Positions 39,759 through 49,410 of a DNA stretch of 64,000 nucleotides are shown here, piece by piece; the first letter of the stretch is position 1, and each line of letters opens with the position of its first letter. This DNA is from Emiliania huxleyi CCMP1516 (Eukaryota > Haptophyta > Isochrysidales > Noelaerhabdaceae), in the NCBI RefSeq assembly GCF_000372725.1, contig NW_005200784.1:240847-304846 (forward strand). The letters run 5' to 3'. The notes beneath the pieces are model-generated. The model was not told the origin of the DNA. It saw only the letters and a list, made by a program, of their open reading frames with translations, and made no database searches. Both the position numbers and the translations under genes were made by a program.

Positions 39759-39889
39759 TGTTTTTACTCACGCAGAGCCGTAGCCAACCGAGCCTCAGCA
39801 GCCCAGCAAGCAGCTGTGGCGCATGCAGGCTGAGAACCACCGCCCGCAAAAAAAGACTTTTCTGCCCGCGCGGGACTGGCGCGAGAATG

Positions 39890-40056
39890 GCGAGGGACTG
39901 CGAAGGGAGATAGAAAGAGGCAGACGACCAAGGCTTAGGGTGGGCGACGGCTAGCACCACACTCCTCTCCTTAAAATCCCTGTGTGGTGGCGGCGTGCCG
40001 TCCTCCCATCCCTCCCTTGGCTTGTCTATATTCTTTCTTTCTTTTTTTGGCGCGCA
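39890..40056 (+). mobile_element. Non-LTR-like 3' end with TTTC tail
   Basis: Starts inside the ORF remnant (GCGAGGGACTGCGAAGGGAG), then GGGCGACGGCTAGCACC and the common 3' end CCCTGTGTGGTGGCGG, and ends in TTCTTTCTTTCTTTTTT. Same layout as 21.1, 22.2 and 44.4 kb. Confidence 0.65.
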
Positions 40057-40865
40057 CTGGCACTAATAGCCCTTTTCAGCCGCGGCTCCGCCCCCATCTC
40101 GTCTCCTCTGTTGGTGCTGGTTTCGTTTTCTGGTACATCACGACGACTTGCTTGGGTCTCATGTAGCTCGACGGCTCTTCGACGGCTCTTTCTGGTTGGA
40201 TCAGACAGTGCTATCAGTCAACAACGCAATGCCGAGAGCAGGGCGGCCTTAGAGCAGGGCGGCCTTCGAGCAGGGTCAACTAAGCTCCTGCTGCATATCT
40301 CAAACCTGTTCGAGTTGGCCTCCGGGAACAAGGGTGCGTGGCCGGCGCGGTCTGGTTCACGTGCAATGAGGGTAACGCCATCAAAATCGCGAACATGGGC
40401 CGACATGCCTCCGACATTTCTCAAGGCCCGGACGGAAGCTCTGGCCTCTGCAGACAGCCAGACCGCTCTGCGCGGTCGGACCGACTTTTTCAGACTTAAC
40501 TATTCTGGATACTGAGGGTATGTGCTGCTAGATCTCACTGAGCTGAGCTCGTATCTGCCTTTGGTAAGCAGTTTTGAGTTCGGTAATGTCTGCGGTAAGC
40601 TGTTTCCGTGTACAGAGGGCCGCGTCCGGACGACCATGACGTCGGCCGGGACCCCCCCGGTGGCGGGGCATTCGAGATGACTTGTCAGCGCTCCTCGTCT
40701 GGGCTTGGCATCACACCTCTCCCATCCACGCACGTGTACGTGTAGCTGAAGCAAGTACTCGTGAAAAAGGCGCGTCAAATGCAGCATCTAAAGAAGACGA
40801 CATGAATTCACAGAGAATGTTCACTGTTCAGAAGTCTTTGCGCGGTGTGTGTGTGAGCAGCCATT
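40057..40865. other. Intergenic region
   Basis: One long plus frame (to 40515) is open but has no recognisable feature. Contains a short tandem GAGCAGGGCGGCCTT duplication near 40253. Nothing else seen. Confidence 0.35.
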
Positions 40866-41113
40866 CCGCGTGGTTGAAGGTTGAAGGGGTCTGTCAACCA
40901 CTTGGTTGATGGTTGAGACCTCTGTCAACCCGCTGGTTGACAGTTGAGGCAATCGGCCTCAACCACCGCTCTGAGTAGACTTTATCTTGCCGCGTGGTTG
41001 AAGGTTGAAGGGGTCTGTCAACCACTTGGTTGATGGTTGAGACCTCTGTCAACCCGCTGGTTGACAGTTGAGGCAATCGGCCTCAACCACCGCTCTGAGT
41101 AGACTTTATCTTG
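40866..41113. repeat. 124-bp tandem repeat, two identical copies
   Basis: Copies at 40866-40989 and 40990-41113 look identical by eye. Each is built of GGTTGA / TCAACC phrases that form inverted pairs, for example GTCAACC...GGTTGAC. Confidence 0.95.
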
Positions 41114-42073
41114 CCGCAGAAATTCTGCAAAGGGGTGTGAACGGAGAGAGCAAACTCCGGCAGCTCCCACCGCCGTAAGGTGACGCAAAAAACACGCTGC
41201 TGTTACAGGGGCTGGGCGCCACGGGTGAGCTTTCGAGGGGCGCTCTTCGCGCGCCTGCGCTCCGTACGCACCAGCTGCCGAGGGGCGCGCACTTCCCGCC
41301 TCGAGTACCGCTCGACGAGTCGAGTTATTGGCCGGCGACCGCTGCTGCGACTGGGCGACGCGCCTGTCACGGGGGCTGGGCGCCGAGGGCGAGCTTGCCT
41401 GGGGCGCTCTCCGCGCGCACGGGTTCGCCCGCGGCAGCTGCTGAGGGGCGCGCCATGCTCCTCTCGATGATCGACCGACGGATCGATGTCTTGGCCGGCG
41501 ACCGCTGCTGCCGTGGGATGGCGCGCCTGCAGGAGGGGCTGGGTGTCCAGGACAAGCTCGCGGGGCGGGCTCTCCGCGACGATCAGCTTCGTGCGTGTTG
41601 GGCCCCGACGCGTGCGCTCTTCCAGAGCCGCGCGGCCGTCAGCCGCTGCCGGGGGCGCGAGTGCGCGTTTGAGCAGAGGGCTCCGCCGCCTGCTGTCTTC
41701 ATGTCCGGGCGCCGACCGTCGCCTCTGATGTTTGGGTCGCGTGCGGGTGGCCAGCGACGCCGCTGCTCGCGCGTGTCGGCACGATGCGGCTCCGTTGGCC
41801 TGACATGCGCCCCGGAAAATGCGACACCGCCAAACGCCGCACCGGGGGCGGCCCCCCTCGGCCTCGCCCCTCGCCCTCTCCGACGGTGTGCGTTGTGGCT
41901 CTGCACTGAAGAGCTGATTATGTGCGCGACAGTACGAGAAAAATCACCGCCCAAACAGCGCGCGTAGTACTATATTGCAACATGCCCGCCCGTAGTCCGC
42001 CTCCCGGCGTGCATTGTCTCCACAGTACTACTGCGGAATCAGTACGCGCGCGCGTGCGCGCAGTAGCCAGTAG
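41114..42073. other. Degenerate tandem repeat region without clear gene
   Basis: A GGGGCTGGGCGCC...GGGGCGCTC unit recurs with a spacing of about 163 bp (41207, 41370 and a diverged copy near 41535), together with GGCCGGCGACCGCTGCTGC. Open frames on both strands follow the repeat and have no domain features. Confidence 0.45.
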
Positions 42074-43186
42074 TCAGCCGGGGCGCTGGGGGTTGAAGAG
42101 ACGTGGGGCGCGCTCGAGGTCGACAAGCCTCCCCCTCCCCTTGCCCGCGTCTGGCCAGCGCGCCGCGACCATGCTGTCAATGTCGAGGCGCAAGCATTGC
42201 GCGCAGTCCAAGCTGCGCAGCTCGACAGGAGGTGCGGGGCCGGCGGCGGCGGCGTCGAAGGAGAGCTCGCCGCGGCACTCCTGGCAGACAGCGAGAGTGC
42301 CGCGGAGCGCGGCGACGCTGGGCGTCGCGCAGCGCGCCGCCGCCAGGCGCCTCGCCGCGGCGTCGCGCTCGGCGTCCTGGCGCGCCGCCTGCAGCAGCGG
42401 AGAGTGCTCCGCCGTGTCTGCCGCGAGGAGGAGGCGCCTCGCCCGCGTGCGCAGCATGACCAGCCGAGGGTACGTGTACCAGTGCTGTGGCCACGACTGT
42501 GGCAGCAGCAGGCCCTCGGGCTGGTTCGCAAGGAGCGGGTCCTTGCGCCACAACAAAGGGGGAGGAAGACAACCGTTCTTGTACTGGAGCAGCAGCTTCT
42601 GGTTGCGCGGCTCCGAGGGCGCCCGCTCGATGTCATACAGGTAGTCGAGCGCGCTGCCGTTCCAGACGGCGGCGAGCTCCTGCGCTAGATCGCCGCTGAG
42701 ACCGGGCGGCGCGTGGCCGCTGCGTGGGCCGGTCAGCAGCGAGTGGACCTCGCTGGCGAATTTACGATCGAGACTGCGCTTCGCCGCCTTTTTCTCCGCC
42801 TTGCTACTCCCGTCCGCCTCCCCCCCCTCGTCCTCCTCCTCGTCGTCGTCGGCCGGCCCGGCCTGCTCCTCCATGGCCTCGCCGACCGGCCCGGCCTCCA
42901 CCTCCTCCTCCATGGCCTCGCCGACCGGCCCAGCGCGGAGCACGCGCATAGCAACGAGGCGCTTGCGAGCTTTGAGCGCCTTGTTCCGCTTCTTCGGGTT
43001 GAGCTCATCGTTGCCTGGAGGCCGATAGCCGTGCGTGCCGCCGGGCGACTCCGGGCCGAGACGCGCGAGCCACCCCCGCTCGCGCGCGGCATCCTCCTCG
43101 CTCCAGCACAGCTCATCGGAGGCCGCTAGGTACCACTGCCCCGCGGGCGCCTGCTGTCGGCGCTTTTCAGCTGCAGTGCGGGGCAT
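42074..43186 (-). CDS. Unknown protein with C-terminal CxxC pairs
   Basis: Single ORF, 370 residues from MPRTAAEKRRQQ. Begins with GQWYLAASDELCWSEEDAA and a basic NPKKRNKALKARKR segment (possible nuclear signal). An acidic region follows with a duplicated GPVGEAMEE phrase. A folded-looking middle (ELAAVWNGSALDYLYDIE) precedes a C-terminal VCQECRGEL ... LDCAQCLRLDI, a possible zinc ribbon. No family recognised. Codon use and composition agree with real coding sequence. Confidence 0.55.
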   Translation of the reverse strand: MPRTAAEKRRQQAPAGQWYLAASDELCWSEEDAARERGWLARLGPESPGGTHGYRPPGNDELNPKKRNKALKARKRLVAMRVLRAGPVGEAMEEEVEAGPVGEAMEEQAGPADDDEEEDEGGEADGSSKAEKKAAKRSLDRKFASEVHSLLTGPRSGHAPPGLSGDLAQELAAVWNGSALDYLYDIERAPSEPRNQKLLLQYKNGCLPPPLLWRKDPLLANQPEGLLLPQSWPQHWYTYPRLVMLRTRARRLLLAADTAEHSPLLQAARQDAERDAAARRLAAARCATPSVAALRGTLAVCQECRGELSFDAAAAGPAPPVELRSLDCAQCLRLDIDSMVAARWPDAGKGRGRLVDLERAPRLFNPQRPG

Positions 43187-43242
43187 CGCGCCGACTCGAA
43201 GGTCCAATCTTGCTCGGCGTGCACGAGACGCCGCCCGCTTTT

Positions 43243-43673
43243 GAGAGAGATTTTTAGCAATACCAAACAACTCTAACACTCACACGTCATTTGGGGCCTG
43301 GAGCCCTGTTCACGCGCGCGCGAGACGTGCAGACAGGGTTGCCAGGTGAGAGCGAATGGCGCGGTTCACGCCTCGCACAACAGAGAGAGAGATGCGCTCT
43401 GCATGGTGGGACATAAAAGAGAGCGAGTACTTGGGCGAGTAGGCCGTGCGGTCGACGCTGCCGCGCGCGACTTTGCGCGCGAGGCGGCGCAGCTTGAGAA
43501 CGGCGGTGGGCGAGAAGCCGCCGCCGAACGTCTCGTGGAGCAGCAGGTTGAAGTTGTTGCGCTTGACAAAGATCGCGTCGTGGTAGAAACCGCGATGCGC
43601 CTTGACGTAGCCGTGGCCGTTCTTGTGGTCGAAGGGTTGGCCGGGTTGCCCGCGCGCCTTGCAGCCCATGTTT
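43243..43673. repeat. 431-bp segment duplicated at 3786-4216
   Basis: Parent-like copy: here the reading frame continues upstream of the duplicated part, whereas at 3.8-4.2 kb it stops at the border. Confidence 0.9.
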
Positions 43674-44029
43674 AGGCGGCGGGCCTTCTCTTCGGTGTTG
43701 CCGAAGGCGTAGGAGTGGCCAACGGAGGCGGGCGTGCCGCCGCTCGAGGCGTTGCCAACGCCCGCCGAGGAGGTCTTGAGGAGGGGCGTCCAGAGCTTGA
43801 CTTCATTCACCTCATCGCATCCTCCCGGGCCAGCGTGGGGTTCCGCGAGGTCGACCTTGTACCCCTCGTTGTACTGCCGGGTGAGCTCTGGTTTCTCCTT
43901 GTCGCCGTGCACGACCGGCGCGTTGGCCGGGGCGCGCATCGCGTCCGCCCAGGCGGCGAGGACGCCGTCGTGGGGCCGCCGGTGGTGGGCCTTGTTGTAA
44001 AGGTAGTCGCCGAAGAAATCGACTGACAT
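43310..44029 (-). CDS. Unknown protein, longer copy, 5' end disrupted by an element
   Basis: 239 residues from MSVDFFGDYLY. The frame is also open upstream (NWLSVALPTLRVALERG), directly against a plus-oriented element that begins near 44060, so the true N-terminus may be lost. The protein is basic at the C-terminus (LRRLARKVARGS) and contains HKNGHGYVKAHRGFYHDAIF. No family recognised. Partial duplication elsewhere in the same window suggests a mobile or recently amplified sequence. Confidence 0.5.
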   Translation of the reverse strand: MSVDFFGDYLYNKAHHRRPHDGVLAAWADAMRAPANAPVVHGDKEKPELTRQYNEGYKVDLAEPHAGPGGCDEVNEVKLWTPLLKTSSAGVGNASSGGTPASVGHSYAFGNTEEKARRLNMGCKARGQPGQPFDHKNGHGYVKAHRGFYHDAIFVKRNNFNLLLHETFGGGFSPTAVLKLRRLARKVARGSVDRTAYSPKYSLSFMSHHAERISLSVVRGVNRAIRSHLATLSARLARA

Positions 44030-44059
44030 GCCCCGCTCGAGCGCGACCCGAAGGGTGGG

Positions 44060-44620
44060 AAGCGCCACGGAGAGCCAATTTTGTGAGCAAAAAAAAACTA
44101 ACGTTGTTTTTAAGGGTTGCCCGGCCGATAGACTCGAGGGGCCAGGATACGCCGCGAGGAGGACGGAGTTGCGCCGACAGGCGAAAGAAGCCGCGAGAAC
44201 AAGGGACCGGCAGGCGGCGGTGTCGCAGGACGGGGCAGAAGAGAACAACGCGACAGAGGAGGAAGTGACAAGGGAGAGAACGACGAGGGTGGGACGACCG
44301 CGTGGTGGCATGAAGATTGCAGCGAGAATCAGCGAGAGACTGCGAAGAGAGATAGGAAGAGGCAGACTCCCTAGGGTGGGCGACGGATAGCGCACCACAC
44401 ACCTCTCCTTAAAATCCCTGTGTGGTGGCGGCGTGCCGTCCTCCCATCCCTCCCTTGGGTTGTCTGTTTTCTTTCTTTCTTTCTTTCGGCCGGGTAAATC
44501 CCTGTGTGGTGGCGGCGTGCCGTCCTCCCATCCCTCTCTTGGGTTGTCTGTTTTCTTTCTTTCTTTTTCGGCCGTTGCATATCTGTTTTCTTTCTTTCTT
44601 TTTCGGCCGGGTTGCTGCGC
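44060..44620 (+). mobile_element. Non-LTR-like element fragment with repeated 3' ends
   Basis: ORF remnant (GYAARRTELRRQAKEAARTR ... GMKIAARISERL ... then stop at 44388), followed by the common 3' end and TTCTTTCTTTCTTTC. The 3' end is then repeated: 44400-44490, 44498-44568 and a short third TCTGTTTTCTTTC (44580-44605). Tail-to-head insertions into the previous tail explain this. Confidence 0.7.
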
Positions 44621-44909
44621 AAAATCTCTCGCGCTGCGCTAGGCTCAGAGCGAGTTCGCGCTGCGCTAGGCTCAGACGGCGTGCGCGGGCCGCCGGGGGG
44701 AGAAGACCCTACCGGCACCGCTCCTTCGCGGTTCGTGCATCGCCTTCGGGAGGTCAAGTGGAAAACGACACACAACGCCGTGACTGTCGACCCGCAGCTA
44801 GCCAAGCCTACTGGCACCTAATTTCTTTTTTCCTGCGAGAAAAGAAAAGGGAGCCTAGCGACGCGACGGCTCTGCCGCGGCAAATCGACAGATACACCGC
44901 AAAGCTCGG
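44621..44909. other. Intergenic region upstream of zinc-finger gene
   Basis: Contains a tandem AGCGAGTTCGCGCTGCGCTAGGCTC-like duplication (44625-44675; GCGCTGCGCTAGGCTCAGA twice). No gene. Confidence 0.4.
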
Positions 44910-45581
44910 ATGCCGGCGCTCCCACGCGTCGACGACGAAACGCTCGAGGAGGAGGCCGACGAGGAGGTTATCGACGTGGCGTGCGTGGCTTGCGGCACGA
45001 CTGACGCCAAAGCCTTCTCGCACCGGATGATCAAGCGGCGCGGCCGGCACGGTGACAGAACGCGGCGGTGCCTAGCGTGCGTGGCGTCGGGCGCCGGCCT
45101 CGCGACCGACCAGTCGGCGAGCGGAGTTGCCTTCGCCGCTCCTGATGCGGCGGAGTGCGGGAGCTGCGGCGGCACGCAGGACAAGCAGCGGCGGAAGCTG
45201 CTGAAAGCCCTGCGGCAGATTGGAGAGCTCAAGGAGCGGCGCGACGCGGGCGTGCCGCTCGAGAATACCCAGCTCGCAAAGATTGGCAGGGAGGCCGAGC
45301 TGCGGTCCGAGCTCGAGCGGCTGGAGGCCGGGGAGGCGACCGGGCAGGCGCGGGCGGCCAGCTCGGCGTTGACCGCTGCGCCGCGCAAGCGGCCGGCCGA
45401 AGAGGCCGTCGCGCCGCACGGGCTGCAGACCCGCCACGAGATCCGCGCGGCCAAGGCGCAGCGCAAGCTGCAGCGGAGGCAGAGGGGCGGGTTCGGCAAG
45501 CACTTGGAGAGCGCGGGGCCAGAGGGGCACGCGACGCCGATGGTGTGCGTGGGGACAGACGACAGTGTAGGACTGACTTAG
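44910..45581 (+). CDS. Zinc-finger protein with coiled-coil, unknown function
   Basis: Single exon, 223 residues. An acidic N-terminus precedes a Cys4-type finger: CVACGTTDAKAF then RRCLACV, followed by ECGSCGG. A predicted amphipathic helix RKLLKALRQIGELKERRDAG and KIGREAELRSELERL follows, of the kind seen in C-termini of PYM-like and other RNA-linked proteins. The tail is basic. The N-terminal ATG at 44910 follows an element-free leader. Function not assigned. Confidence 0.6.
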   Translation: MPALPRVDDETLEEEADEEVIDVACVACGTTDAKAFSHRMIKRRGRHGDRTRRCLACVASGAGLATDQSASGVAFAAPDAAECGSCGGTQDKQRRKLLKALRQIGELKERRDAGVPLENTQLAKIGREAELRSELERLEAGEATGQARAASSALTAAPRKRPAEEAVAPHGLQTRHEIRAAKAQRKLQRRQRGGFGKHLESAGPEGHATPMVCVGTDDSVGLT

Positions 45582-45733
45582 CTCAGTTAGCCGTTTAGGC
45601 TTTAGCACAAATATACGCGTACACGTAAATCAACGACAAAACTACTCCTGGTCCGCTGACGTCTTTGACCGCTCTCTGTCTCTCTCTCGCGCCTGTCTCG
45701 CGCCAGCGCGCAACGCGGCGTACCCACATTCGC
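45582..45733. other. Short region between convergent genes
   Basis: 3' flanks only. Confidence 0.3.
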
Positions 45734-46660
45734 TCAGCCTCTCTCCCTCTCCTCCTCCTCGCCAGTCCTCGCCTGCCTCAGCCTCTCCTCCTGCTGGCGG
45801 TTGAGTCGCAGCCCTTGAAAGTCCGCCGCTCCCGCGCCCCCCTCCTCGGGCGGCAGCGAGTCCACCCACCCCGCCGCCGCTTGGGGGAAGCTGTCGCAGT
45901 ACGGGACGTACGGCTTGATGTCGAGGACCTGAGGGGAGGGCGGCGAGGGAGACGTTTGCGCATCGGCACGCGAGCGGCGAGTCCGAGAAGCGCTCGCACC
46001 GGAGTGCCGTCGAGGAGGTCGACGCCTCGCACCCGCAGCGTGAGGTGCTGGACGGAGAGCAGGCGGACCGAAGACAGCCCCAGCGGCGTGGGCCGGTCGG
46101 GTGAGCGGGTGGCGAGGACGCCGCGGCGGCCTCCGCGCGGCGGCGACACCACTGGCCGCCAGCCGCGGGAACGGTGCAGCAGGGTGATGAGCCAGATGCG
46201 CTCGAAGCCCTGCAGGTGGGCGCGGCGGCGTGAGCTGCTGCCACAGATCATCTCAGGTGTGAAGGAGGCGTTGGGAGGGTGCTAAAGGTGGGGCGGTGGA
46301 GGAGGCCTCGAGGTCCCGCACGGCAGCCTCGAGGTGCCAGTCGCCGCGAAGCTCGACCGTCGCCTAGTAGAGGGCTCCGGGCTCCGCCCGGTCCTTGCGA
46401 AGGCTCACCCACTGGCTCGCCACCTGCTGCTCGCCCACCAGCGCGCCTTCGCCCTCAACAGCCGATGCACACACTGCCTGCCGAGGGCAGCCGAAACGAT
46501 CTGGGTAGGGGCTGCGTAGAACGCCGATGGGCGCAAGCACCGCCGGCTCGAAGGGCGCGTCGAGCTGTCGGCGTGCACGCGGCGGGAGCGAGGACAGCCG
46601 GCGGTGCTGGACGAGCGACTGGAACAACGACCGGCGTGCTGGCATGACACTCCGGGGCAT
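45734..46660 (-). CDS. TRMO: tRNA (m6t6A37) methyltransferase TrmO/TsaA-like
   Basis: Four exons (46660-46424, 46363-46307, 46209-46000, 45928-45734) join in frame to 232 residues. Introns 1 and 3 have GT donors, intron 2 a GC donor. The TrmO fold is clear: APIGVLRSPYPDRFGCPRQA, then ATVELRGDWHLEAAVRDLEG, FERIWLITLLHRS, RGVLATRSPDRPTPLGLSS, VRGVDLLDGTP and VLDIKPYVPYCDSF. TrmO methylates N6 of t6A37 in tRNA-Thr and is widespread in bacteria and eukaryotes. The N-terminus has a basic leader (MPRSVMPARRSLFQSLVQHR) that could direct it to mitochondria or plastid. Confidence 0.85.
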
Positions 46661-46834
46661 GACACCTAGTAGACTGCGCGGCGGCACTGTGGCTGTCGCA
46701 GGGCTGTCGGTGGCTGTCGACAGACCGCGTTTGAAAAAATGAACTGACACGCGACGCGGGACAAACGGCACAAACACCAGGCTACAAAGACGGGGAGGCA
46801 CGTAGTGACGCAGGGAACCGCGTTTCTCTTTGTT

Positions 46835-47030
46835 GAGAGAGAGGGAGGGAGGGAGGGAGGGAGGAGAGAGGGAGGGAGGGAGGGAGAAAGAGAGAGCGAG
46901 GGAGGGAGGGAGGGAGGGGGAGAGAGAGAGAGAGAGAGAGAGGGAGGGAGGGAGGAGAGAGAGAGAAGAAAGAAAACGGACAACCCAAGGGAGGGAGAGA
47001 GAGAGAGAGGAGGGAGAAGAAACAGAATAT
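46835..47030. repeat. Purine-rich (GGGA/GAGA)n tract
   Basis: About 195 bp almost free of pyrimidines on the plus strand apart from three short interruptions, one of which is an element tail (AAAACGGACAACCCAAGGG). Confidence 0.9.
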
Positions 47031-47084
47031 TTTCTGCCCGCCCGCTGCTCGTGTGTTTTGTTGCTCGTCGACGATATGTGTAAA

Positions 47085-47385
47085 GAAAGAAGGAAAGAAC
47101 CCAAGTGCTCCAAGAACCCAGACAACCAAGGGAGGGATGGGAGGACGGTACGCCGCCACCACGATATGTGTAATAAATAAATAGAGCAGACATCTCCAGG
47201 ATATGTAAAGAAAGAAAGAAAGAAAACAGACAGGCCAAACGAGGGATGGGACGAGGACAGGGTCCCCACCTGCACGAGCAGGATTTTGGAAGGACGATCA
47301 GGGGGACAGGGGGACTCTCCTGCTCCTGACAAGGGACACGACAGGCTCGCAGCGCGGTGCGCGGTGGACTCCCACATCCACTGGC
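47085..47385 (-). mobile_element. Minus-oriented non-LTR-like 3' ends
   Basis: 47100-47165 ends with AACCAAGGGAGGGATGGGAGG; 47175-47200 has AATAAATAAATAGAGCAGAC; 47217-47290 is the GGACGAGGACAGGGTCCCC end, shared with 8960-9052 as part of the inverted duplication. Confidence 0.55.
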
Positions 47386-47599
47386 GGTCTCATCTCAGTC
47401 TAGCGACCTGCCTCCAGCTTGTCGCTGGCAGTCTCTCGCTACCACACAGGCACACTGACACAGGGGTGGCAGGGGCGGCGGCACGAGTCTCCCACATACT
47501 ATGCGGGCCTCACTAGAGGTGCGGCCTGTGCGTGTCCTCGCCCTTGAGGATATGTGTTCGTGGGTGAAATCCTGTAATATTGTATAATTCTTTTGTTGT

Positions 47600-49159
47600 G
47601 TGTCACCGAGGATGCAGCACCAGCGAGCTGAGGAGTCAGCTATCAACCTCGATCCTCTCTCCGCCCGCTCCGCCCTCTTTGCCTACTGGCGCGGGCTCGC
47701 GATCTGCGCCGCGGGCGGCAAGTACTCGCGCCTCTGCTCGGCGCTGCCGCACCTTACGCCGCAGGAGCGCGGAGAGCGTGCGAAAGCGCAGTCGGAAGCT
47801 GTGTCCTCCACGCTCACAGCCAGAGAGACGCCTCGCTCGGCCAGCATATGCCTCGCACCCCGCTCATCGGCTACTCTTCCGCCCGGCAGGAGCGGCTCTG
47901 CATCTACAGCCTCGCGCTGCACCTCCGCCTCTTTGGCGACGGCCACTACCGCAGCGGCACCTTCCAAAACGATCTGGCTAAGAACCTGCGCAACGTCGCC
48001 CTCCCCGCCACCGGCGTGCCCCTCTCCGTCTTTTGCAGCTGCCGCCCGCTCGCCCTCCTCTTCGCGTGGCTCCTCCTCCCGCTCGCGGCGCTGGTGGCGG
48101 CCGTCCGCCGCCCCTCGAGCGGCGGCGGCTCGCTCGGCGGAGCCTTCGCCTCGAGCCTTCTCTCGGACTGGTCGTGGTTCCACTACTGGCGCCTGAACTG
48201 CGTGCTCGCCTCGTACCACGCGCTCGCCACCTCGGACCCGGGCTACGGCCTCGAGGACTCCCTCCTCTCCCTCGCCCGCGCGTGTGGCGAACCTTCCCGG
48301 AACCTTCCCAGAGCCTTGCCGGAGCCCTCCCCGTAGGACAAGCAGCTGTTTCTCGCGGCGTGCGAGCGGCAGGGCGTCGCCGCCTCGCCCTCCCTCTCGG
48401 ACCGGGCGATTGTCGTCAAGCACCGCAACGAGGAGGGCGGCCTCGGCCTCCACACCTTCCGCAACGCGGTGCGGCGGCTACACCTCGGCAAGCCCCCGAC
48501 AGCAGCTCTCCCCAGCCCTCGCGCCGGTGCACCAGGCGCACGGAGGAGACTGGATCCTGCAGCCCGCCCTCTCGAACGCCCCCTCGATCGCCAAGCTGCT
48601 CCCGCCCGTCGCGCCCCTCTCGACCCTCCGCCTCGTCACCGCCTCCCGGGCGAGCCTGCACCAGCGGCCTGCCGAGGCCTCCTCCCTCGACGAGGGCGGC
48701 GTCGAGGTGCTGTCCGCCTGCTTCCGCGCGGGGCGAGCAGGCGCCTCGACCGACCACTCATGCGTCATGTTCGACGTGGACGTCGCGACGGGCGACATCC
48801 GGCGCGGCACGACCAGCGCGCACTGGTACCAGCTCGGCTTGGCTCGCGCTCGCCGCTGCCCGCTCTTCTCAGAGGGGCACACTGTCGAGGTGCACCCGGA
48901 CTGCGGTGCGCCGGTGTGCGGCGAGGTGATCCCGGACATGGCCTCGATCGCCTCGCTGGTCCGCGAGGCGCACCGCAAGCTGATGCCCGGCGTGCCGCTG
49001 GTGGGGTGGGACGTCGCTATCACCGCCGAGGCGGGCGTCTGCCTGCTCGAGGCGAACCTCTCCTGCAACTTCTTCCGCGCCTCCTTCGACGAGCGCGTCT
49101 ACTTTGCCTTTGCCGAGGCGCTGCTCGGCCGGCTGGAGGGCAAGGCCGGCAGGTGCTAG
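47600..49159 (+). CDS. Sugar-transfer-associated-type ATP-grasp protein with N-terminal membrane segment
   Basis: Exons 47600-47790, 47820-48279, 48337-48468 and 48536-49159 join to 468 residues. The first junction removes only 29 nt (GT...AG) and is uncertain; the second is GC-AG, the third GT-AG. A hydrophobic segment (LALLFAWLLLPLAALVAAV) suggests membrane attachment. The ATP-grasp part shows AIVVKHRNEEGGLG (ATP-binding lysine region), GDWILQPALSN, LSTLRLVTA and VGWDVAITAEAGVCLLEAN, the Mg/ATP-binding Asp-Glu-x-Asn end of the family. Related proteins ligate or activate amino sugars or peptides; substrate unknown here. A truncated inverted copy of its 5' part lies at 8.3-8.7 kb. Confidence 0.75.
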
Positions 49160-49410
49160 CTCGCGAGAGGGGCCCGTGCCACACGGCCCTTGCCCTCCGC
49201 AGGGCGGCTCTACGCAGTTCAGTACCACACTGAGAAGTGAGATATGAGGCCCCATATGACAGCCCAAAAGTACGGTACACACCTCCACGATAGCATGTGG
49301 AGAGTGGCGGTCGAAAGACATACACATGCACCATGTGAAATTTTATGATTTTGTTATTTACGTATTACGACAATATCGACAAATTTTATGTTTGCTCTTG
49401 ACACTTCTTG
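49160..49410. other. 3' flank of ATP-grasp gene
   Basis: AT-rich end (49330-49405). No gene seen. Confidence 0.4.

Larger units (their letters stand above)
46661..47599. other. Intergenic region with GA-rich tract and minus-oriented element ends
   Basis: 46835-47030 is an uninterrupted purine tract of GGGA, GAGA and GGAA units. 47085-47385 contains two or three minus-oriented non-LTR-like 3' ends. The promoter of the ATP-grasp gene probably lies in 47390-47599. Confidence 0.6.

Noticed and set aside
42028..42636. Arg/Ser-rich ORFs overlapping the unknown Cys-pair protein
   Set aside because: They are shadow frames of the 370-codon ORF, which has the more protein-like composition.
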